From Mycolicibacterium goodii (GTDB taxonomy: Bacteria > Actinomycetota > Actinomycetes > Mycobacteriales > Mycobacteriaceae), in assembly GCF_001187505.1 (NCBI RefSeq), contig NZ_CP012150.1, forward strand, positions 6,296,048 through 6,360,047: a stretch of 64,000 bases of DNA, given 5' to 3'. The translations under genes and the position numbers were made by a program. Position 1 is the first letter of the stretch; each line of letters starts with the position of its first letter. Below the pieces are notes generated by a model. It ran no database searches. It had not been told where the DNA came from and saw only the letters and a program-made list of their open reading frames with translations. Shown piece by piece: positions 59,259-64,000 of this stretch.

Positions 59259-59297
59259 ACTGGGCGCACACTCACGCTCGGTGAGCGTGCGTCCAGT
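59259..59297. repeat. Long imperfect inverted repeat
   Basis: ACTGGGCGCACACTCAC and GTGAGCGTGCGTCCAGT form 17-base arms with two mismatches around a five-base GCTCG loop. It could be an operator, a cruciform or an attenuator upstream of the formate dehydrogenase operon. Confidence 0.6.
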
Positions 59298-59329
59298 GCC
59301 GACGACACACCGGGAAACGACCCGCAAAC

Positions 59330-59399
59330 ACGCACACTCGCGGTGCAAGGTGACGCACACTCGCGGGGCAAGTCGCGGTGCAAGGTGTGGTGCAAGGTG
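59330..59399. repeat. Interleaved short direct repeats
   Basis: ACGCACACTCGCGG occurs at 59330 and 59353. GCGGTGCAAGGTG occurs at 59340 and 59375. GGTGCAAGGTG occurs a third time at 59389. The spacings (about 23 and 35 bases) do not suggest CRISPR. Possibly replication-slippage repeats or repeated protein-binding sites. Confidence 0.55.
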
Positions 59400-59476
59400 A
59401 TGGGGAACCGGGCGAACTCCCAGGCGCCATCCAGCAGACGATGGTTTGATCGTCAGCAGACGGGTAGGAGGACGGT

Positions 59477-62400
59477 ATGGACTTCCGGAAGTTGATCGAG
59501 TCGTGGCCGGTGTACCGGCAGATCACCGGCGCCGACCAGCTGGGGCGCGGAAAGGCCGCGCAGTCGAAGCGCTCCCTGACCCTGACACCGCGCACCGCCG
59601 ACGCCGATCACATCGCTCATTCGGTGTGCCCGTTCTGCGCCGTCGGCTGCGCACAGAAGGTGTACGTCAAGGACGGCAAGGTCACCCAGATCGAGGGCAA
59701 CCCGGACAGCCCGATCTCGCGGGGCCGGCTGTGCCCGAAGGGCTCGGCGAGCAAGCAGCTCGTCACCGGCCCGCAACGTCTGACCAAGATCAAGTACCGG
59801 GCACCGTACGCCACCGAATGGCAGGAGCTCGACCTCGAGACGGCCATGCAGATGGTCGCCGACCGGGTCCTCGATGCGCGCGAGAAGGGTTGGCAGCAGT
59901 TCGACGCCGACCGCAACACGCTGCGCCGCACGATGGGCATCGCGAGCCTCGGCGGCGCGACGCTGGACAACGAAGAGAACTATCTGATCAAGAAACTCTT
60001 CACCGCCCTTGGGGCCTTACAGATCGAGAACCAGGCGCGTATTTGACACAGCGCCACGGTTCCCGGTCTGGGAGCCTCCTTCGGTCGCGGCGGGGCGACG
60101 GATTATCAGCAGGACCTCGTCAACTCCGACTTCATCGTCATCATGGGCAGCAACATGGCCGAGGCCCATCCGGTCGGGTTCCAGTGGGTGATGGAGGCCA
60201 AGTCGCGGGGCACCGAGGTGGTGCACATCGACCCGCGGTTCACCCGTACCAGCGCACTGGCGGACCGCCATGTGCCGCTGCGCGCCGGCAGTGACATCGC
60301 GTTCCTGGGCGGGGTGATCAACTACATCCTGTCCAACGAGCTCGATTTCCGGGAGTACGTCACGGCGTACACGAACGCGTCGTTCATCGTCGACGAGAAC
60401 TTCAAGGACGCCGAGGATCTCGACGGGCTGTTCTCGGGCTACGACGGGCAGACCGCGTCCTACGATTCGTCGACGTGGCAGTACGAGCGCACCGACGCCG
60501 AGGAGAGCGGCGCCGACGCCAAGGAACGGTCGGTGCCCTACCAGTCGGGTTCCGGCGGTCCGCCGGTGGAGGGCGCGGCCGGTGACATCCCGAATGATCC
60601 GACGCTGCAACACCCTCGGTGCGTGTACCAGATCCTCAAGCGGCACTACGCCCGCTACACCCCGGAGATGGTCGAGCGGGTGTGCGGCGTGCCTGCCGAG
60701 CAGTTCCTCGAGATCGCCCGCAAGTGGACCGAGAACTCCAACCGCGAGCGCACCACCGCCCTGGTGTACAGCGTCGGATGGACCCAGCACACACTGGGTG
60801 CGCAGTTCATCCGTGCCGGGTCGATCATCCAGTTGCTGCTGGGCAACATCGGCAGGCCCGGCGGCGGCGTGTTCGCCCTGCGGGGCCACGCCAGCATCCA
60901 GGGTTCGACGGATGTGCCGACGTTGTTCAACCTGCTGCCCGGCTACCTGGCGATGCCGCACGCAGGCCAACAGACGCTGGCCGACTACCTCGACGACATC
61001 ATCAGCCACAACCAGAAGGGCTTCTGGCACAACGCCGATGCCTACATGGTGTCGCTGCTCAAGGAGTACTGGGGCGACAACGCCACGCCCGACAACGACT
61101 TCTGCTTCGACTATCTCCCCCGCATCAACGGCGACCACGGCACCTACCGCACGGTCATGGACATGGTCGACGGCAAGGTGTTCGGCTATTTCCTGCTGGG
61201 CCAGAACCCGGCGGTCGGGTCGGCGCACGGACGCCTGCAGCGTCTGGGCATGGCCAACCTGGACTGGCTCGTGGTGCGCGACCTCGTCGAGATCGAGAGC
61301 GCCACGTTCTGGAAGGACGGACCCGAGGTCGAGACCGGCGAGATCACGCCGCAGACCTGCCGCACCGAGGTGTTCCTGTTTCCCGCCGCGTCGCACGTCG
61401 AGAAGGCGGGGACGTTCACCCAGACCCAGCGCATGCTGCAGTGGCGCGAGCAGGCCGTCGAACCTCCCGGCGACGCCCGCAGCGAACTGTGGTTCTTCTA
61501 CCACCTGGGCCGTATCCTGCGCGAAAAGCTCGCCGGCTCAACCAATGAGCGTGACCGGCCGTTGCTCGACCTGTGGTGGGACTATGAACTCGACGGCGAC
61601 GAGCCGTCGGGCGAGGACGTGCTGCGCCGGATCAACGGCGTCGATCTCACCACCGGCCGGGCCGTCGACAACTATCTGTCCCTCAAGGCCGACGGCACCA
61701 CCGCGTGCGGATGCTGGATCTACAGCGGCGTGTACGCGGGCGATGTGAACCAGGCCGCGCGGCGCACACCACACACCGAGCTGGGCCCCTACGACAACGA
61801 GTGGGGCTGGACCTGGCCGATGAACCGGCGGGTGCTGTACAACCGTGCATCGGCCGATCCGCAGGGCCGCCCGTGGAGCGAGCGCAAGAAACTCGTGTGG
61901 TGGGACCCGGAGAAGGGTGAGTGGACGGGTTACGACGTTCCCGACTTCGAGAAGAACAAGCCACCCGACTACCGGCCGCGCCCGGGCGCTGTCGGTGTCG
62001 AGGCGCTGCGCGGCGACGACGCCTTCGTGATGCAGGCCGACGGCAAGGCGTGGTTGTTCGCGCCGAGCGGGGTGGCCGACGGCCCGTTGCCGACGCACTA
62101 TGAACCACACGAGTCGCCGGTGCGCAACCCGATGTACCGCCAGCAGGCCAACCCGGCGCGCAAAGTGTATGGGCGAGAAGACAATCCGTCCAACCCGTCG
62201 TGGCCGGACGCGCACGGCGAGGTGTTCCCGTTCGTGTTCACCACGGCCCGGTTGACCGAGCATCACACCGCAGGCGGCATGAGCCGTCAACTGCCGTACC
62301 TGGCGGAGTTGCAGCCCGCGCTGTTCGTCGAGGTGTCCCCCGACCTCGCGCGGTTGCGCGGCCTGCAGCACATGGAGTGGGCGCACGTCGTCACCAGCCG

Positions 62401-62743
62401 GGCCGCCGTGGACGCACGGGTGTTCGTGACCGACCGGATGCGTCCGCTGCGCGTCGAAAACCATGTGGTGCACCAGATCTGGATGCCGTACCACTGGGGC
62501 AACGTCGGCCTCGTCGACGGTGACGTGGTGAACGATCTGCTCGGGGTCGTCGCGGATCCCAACGTGTTCATCCAGGAGAGCAAGGTCGCGACGTGTGACA
62601 TCCAGCCGGGACGGCGCCCGCGCGGGCCCGAACTGCTCGAGTATCTGCGCGACTATCGCCAGCGCGCGCAGATCACCACGAAGACGGGTACCCAACTGGA
62701 CACCACACAGGATTCTGGGCACCACACCGAGGAGTCGCCATGA
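59477..62743 (+). CDS. Formate dehydrogenase, molybdopterin selenoprotein subunit (UGA at 60044 read as Sec)
   Basis: 1088 residues when the in-frame TGA at 60044-60046 is read as selenocysteine (residue 190); a naive reading stops there. IENQARI-U-HSATVPGLGASFGRG matches the active site of N/O-type formate dehydrogenases, where Sec binds Mo. The N-terminal 4Fe-4S motif is SVCPFCAVGCAQ with the final Cys in GRLCPKG. C-terminal molybdopterin domain ends TSRAAVDARV...QIWMPYHWGN. No twin-arginine signal is present, and an in-frame TAG at 59465 rules out an N-terminal extension. AGGAGGACGGT precedes the ATG. It overlaps the next gene by 4 bases. Confidence 0.95.
60044..60076 (+). promoter_or_regulatory. 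UGA-Sec codon with bacterial SECIS hairpin
   Basis: TGA at 60044-60046 is followed by 18 bases and then an apical GGTCT loop (60065-60069). The stem is GGTTCCC (60058-60064) with GGGAGCC (60070-60076), seven pairs including one G-U. The 18-base spacing and the GGUCU loop are the same as in E. coli fdhF. SelB binds this hairpin. Confidence 0.93.
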
Positions 62744-63666
62744 GCGAGAACCGCCGCAACAGTTTCTACGGCCCGCTCCACGACCCTGCCGCGGACGCCG
62801 GATACGACGAGGACCATCCGCAACGCGTGGGGTTTTTCACCGATACCTCGGTGTGCATCGGCTGCAAGGCGTGCGAGGTCGCGTGCAAGGAGTGGAACGG
62901 TGTCCCCGTCTCAGGAGAGGGGGACGGGTTCAACCTGCTCGGCATGTCGTTCGACAACACCGGCAACCTCGGTGCGAACTCGTGGCGGCACGTCGCGTTC
63001 ATCGAGCAGCCCGCACCCAGACCGGCCCGGGAACCCGAGGATCTCGGCATGCCGGGCTTCGAACGTCCGGGCGATTCGACGGGCGCCGAGACGCGCCAGG
63101 ACTTCCGCTGGTTGATGGCCTCGGACGTGTGCAAGCACTGCACGCACGCGGGCTGCCTCGACGTCTGTCCGACCGGTGCGCTGTTCCGCACCGAGTTCGG
63201 CACTGTGGTTGTGCAGCAGGACATCTGCAACGGTTGCGGCTACTGCGTGTCCGGTTGCCCGTACGGCGTGATCGAACGGCGCGAAGGCGACGGCCGGGCC
63301 TGGAAGTGCACGCTGTGCTACGACCGGTTGCACGACGGCCTGGAACCGGCGTGCGCGAAGGCGTGCCCCACCGACTCCATCCAGTTCGGCGTGCTCGACG
63401 AACTGCGTGACCGCGCCGCCCGACGCGTGCAAGAACTGCACGAGCGCGGCGTGACCGAGGCCCGGCTGTACGGGCACGACCCCAACGACGGCGTGGGCGG
63501 CGACGGTGCGTTCTTCCTGCTGCTCGACGAGCCCGAGGTGTACGGTCTGCCGCCGGATCCCGTGGTTCCCACCCGCGATGCGGGGGCGATGTGGCGGTAC
63601 GCCGGCATGGCGGCCGGCGCCCTGGTGGGGGTTGCGGTGTCGGCGTTTCTGGGGCGACGAACATGA
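62740..63666 (+). CDS. Formate dehydrogenase iron-sulfur (beta) subunit
   Basis: 308 residues with four 4Fe-4S clusters in ferredoxin-like pairs: CIGCKACEVACKEW, CKHCTHAGCLDVCPTGAL, CNGCGYCVSGCPYG and CTLCYDR...CAKACPTDSI. One C-terminal membrane helix (MAAGALVGVAVSAFLG) anchors it, as in FdnH/FdoH. It passes electrons from the molybdopterin subunit to the membrane subunit. Starts in the stop of the alpha gene (ATGA). Confidence 0.93.
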   Translation: MSENRRNSFYGPLHDPAADAGYDEDHPQRVGFFTDTSVCIGCKACEVACKEWNGVPVSGEGDGFNLLGMSFDNTGNLGANSWRHVAFIEQPAPRPAREPEDLGMPGFERPGDSTGAETRQDFRWLMASDVCKHCTHAGCLDVCPTGALFRTEFGTVVVQQDICNGCGYCVSGCPYGVIERREGDGRAWKCTLCYDRLHDGLEPACAKACPTDSIQFGVLDELRDRAARRVQELHERGVTEARLYGHDPNDGVGGDGAFFLLLDEPEVYGLPPDPVVPTRDAGAMWRYAGMAAGALVGVAVSAFLGRRT

Positions 63667-63676
63667 AGGAGCGGCC

Positions 63677-64000
63677 ATGAAGGAGCTGCGCAGCGACACC
63701 GACGCGGCGGACATGCACGCCAAGACCCGACACCGCCGGGGCGGCCGCGACGACATGGCCGTTCCCCCAGCCGAATTCCGGTCCTACTACGGGCGCCAGA
63801 TCCTCAAGACACCGGTGTGGAACTGGATGATCGCGGCGTATCTGTTCAGCGGTGGGCTCTCGGCTGGTTCGGCACTGCTGGCCGCGGGCGCCGATCTCAC
63901 CGGACGGCCGCAGCTGCGCAAGGTGTCGCGGATCGGAGCGCTGGTGAGCCTGCTGGCGAGCATGTACTTCCTGGTCGGCGATCTGGGCCGGCCCGAACGG
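63677..64000 (+). CDS. NrfD-type membrane subunit (partial, runs off the window)
   Basis: The visible 108 residues begin MKELRSDTDAADMHAKTRHR, then EFRSYYGRQILKTPVWNWMI and two hydrophobic segments (AAYLFSGGLSAGSALLAAGA; IGALVSLLASMYFLVGDLG). The YYG-PVWNW-GGLSAGS pattern is typical of NrfD/polysulfide-reductase membrane subunits, which hand electrons to menaquinone. GGAG lies upstream of the ATG. It replaces the cytochrome b subunit of E. coli FdnI in this operon. Confidence 0.88.
   Translation, partial: MKELRSDTDAADMHAKTRHRRGGRDDMAVPPAEFRSYYGRQILKTPVWNWMIAAYLFSGGLSAGSALLAAGADLTGRPQLRKVSRIGALVSLLASMYFLVGDLGRPER

Larger units (their letters stand above)
59148..59476. other. Intergenic region upstream of formate dehydrogenase
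   Basis: About 330 bases without a supported gene. It holds a long dyad (59259-59297) and a short direct-repeat cluster (59330-59399). AGGAGGACGG at 59466-59475 is the ribosome site of the dehydrogenase gene. A promoter for that operon must lie here, but I cannot place its boxes. Confidence 0.5.

Noticed and set aside
59330..59399. CRISPR array
   Set aside because: Repeats of 11-14 bases with irregular spacing and no spacers of constant length; no cas genes in the window.
60047..60142. Formate dehydrogenase as two genes broken by a stop codon
   Set aside because: The UGA sits at the known Sec position, is followed by a SECIS hairpin, and tRNA-Sec, selA, selB and selD are nearby, so it is recoding and not a nonsense mutation.

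Overview
The window is high-GC actinobacterial DNA and reads as the chromosome of a rapidly growing mycobacterium (Mycolicibacterium type). The block at about 9.4-33.1 kb keeps the gene order known from M. tuberculosis around Rv3224-Rv3247c: SDR, SRAP protein, aroA, rsgA, desA3 and its reductase, an Rv3231c-like protein, a WS/DGAT, an Rv3235-like protein, secA1, hpf, comF-like, lpqB, mtrB, mtrA, tmk. Species cannot be fixed from sequence alone.

Layout. 1-9.4 kb: catabolic genes (acyl-CoA dehydrogenase fragment, double CaiB-type CoA-transferase, LysR, M15 peptidase, then a tightly overlapped minus-strand set that looks like pcaF-pcaD-pcaI-pcaJ with a divergent LysR). 9.4-33.1 kb: conserved core. 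Notable there are one methyltransferase broken by a single-base deletion, a shared palindromic operator in front of both desA3 and its ferredoxin-type reductase, and the MtrAB-LpqB envelope-signalling operon. 33.1-51.3 kb: an accessory island directly beyond tmk. It opens with an Esx-type operon (two WXG100-like proteins, a 1168-residue CpnT/TNT-like NAD-glycohydrolase toxin and its immunity protein). An orphan toxin module, small putative immunity genes and a second TNT module with its own immunity gene follow. The second TNT gene is split by a nested stack of IS3-family elements that can be reconstructed from terminal inverted repeats and target duplications. An IS256-family element, a lone methyltransferase, a HAD-like phosphatase and a decayed copy of one immunity gene lie further right. 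51.3-53.5 kb: a TPR membrane protein and a TPR-AAA+ ATPase. 53.6-64 kb: a complete selenocysteine system (selD, tRNA-Sec, selA, selB), a DUF222/HNH gene, and a formate dehydrogenase whose catalytic subunit carries an in-frame UGA followed by a textbook bacterial SECIS hairpin.

How the parts work together. The sel genes exist to decode one UGA in the formate dehydrogenase encoded 3.4 kb downstream of selB. The reductase-DesA3 pair forms an electron-transfer chain to a membrane acyl desaturase and shares one operator motif. The Esx operon looks like a contact or secretion-dependent toxin system with spare C-terminal toxin modules stored downstream, several of them decaying. Several genes are disrupted by single-base changes, some of them in homopolymer runs, so either real decay or sequence error must be settled before calling them dead.
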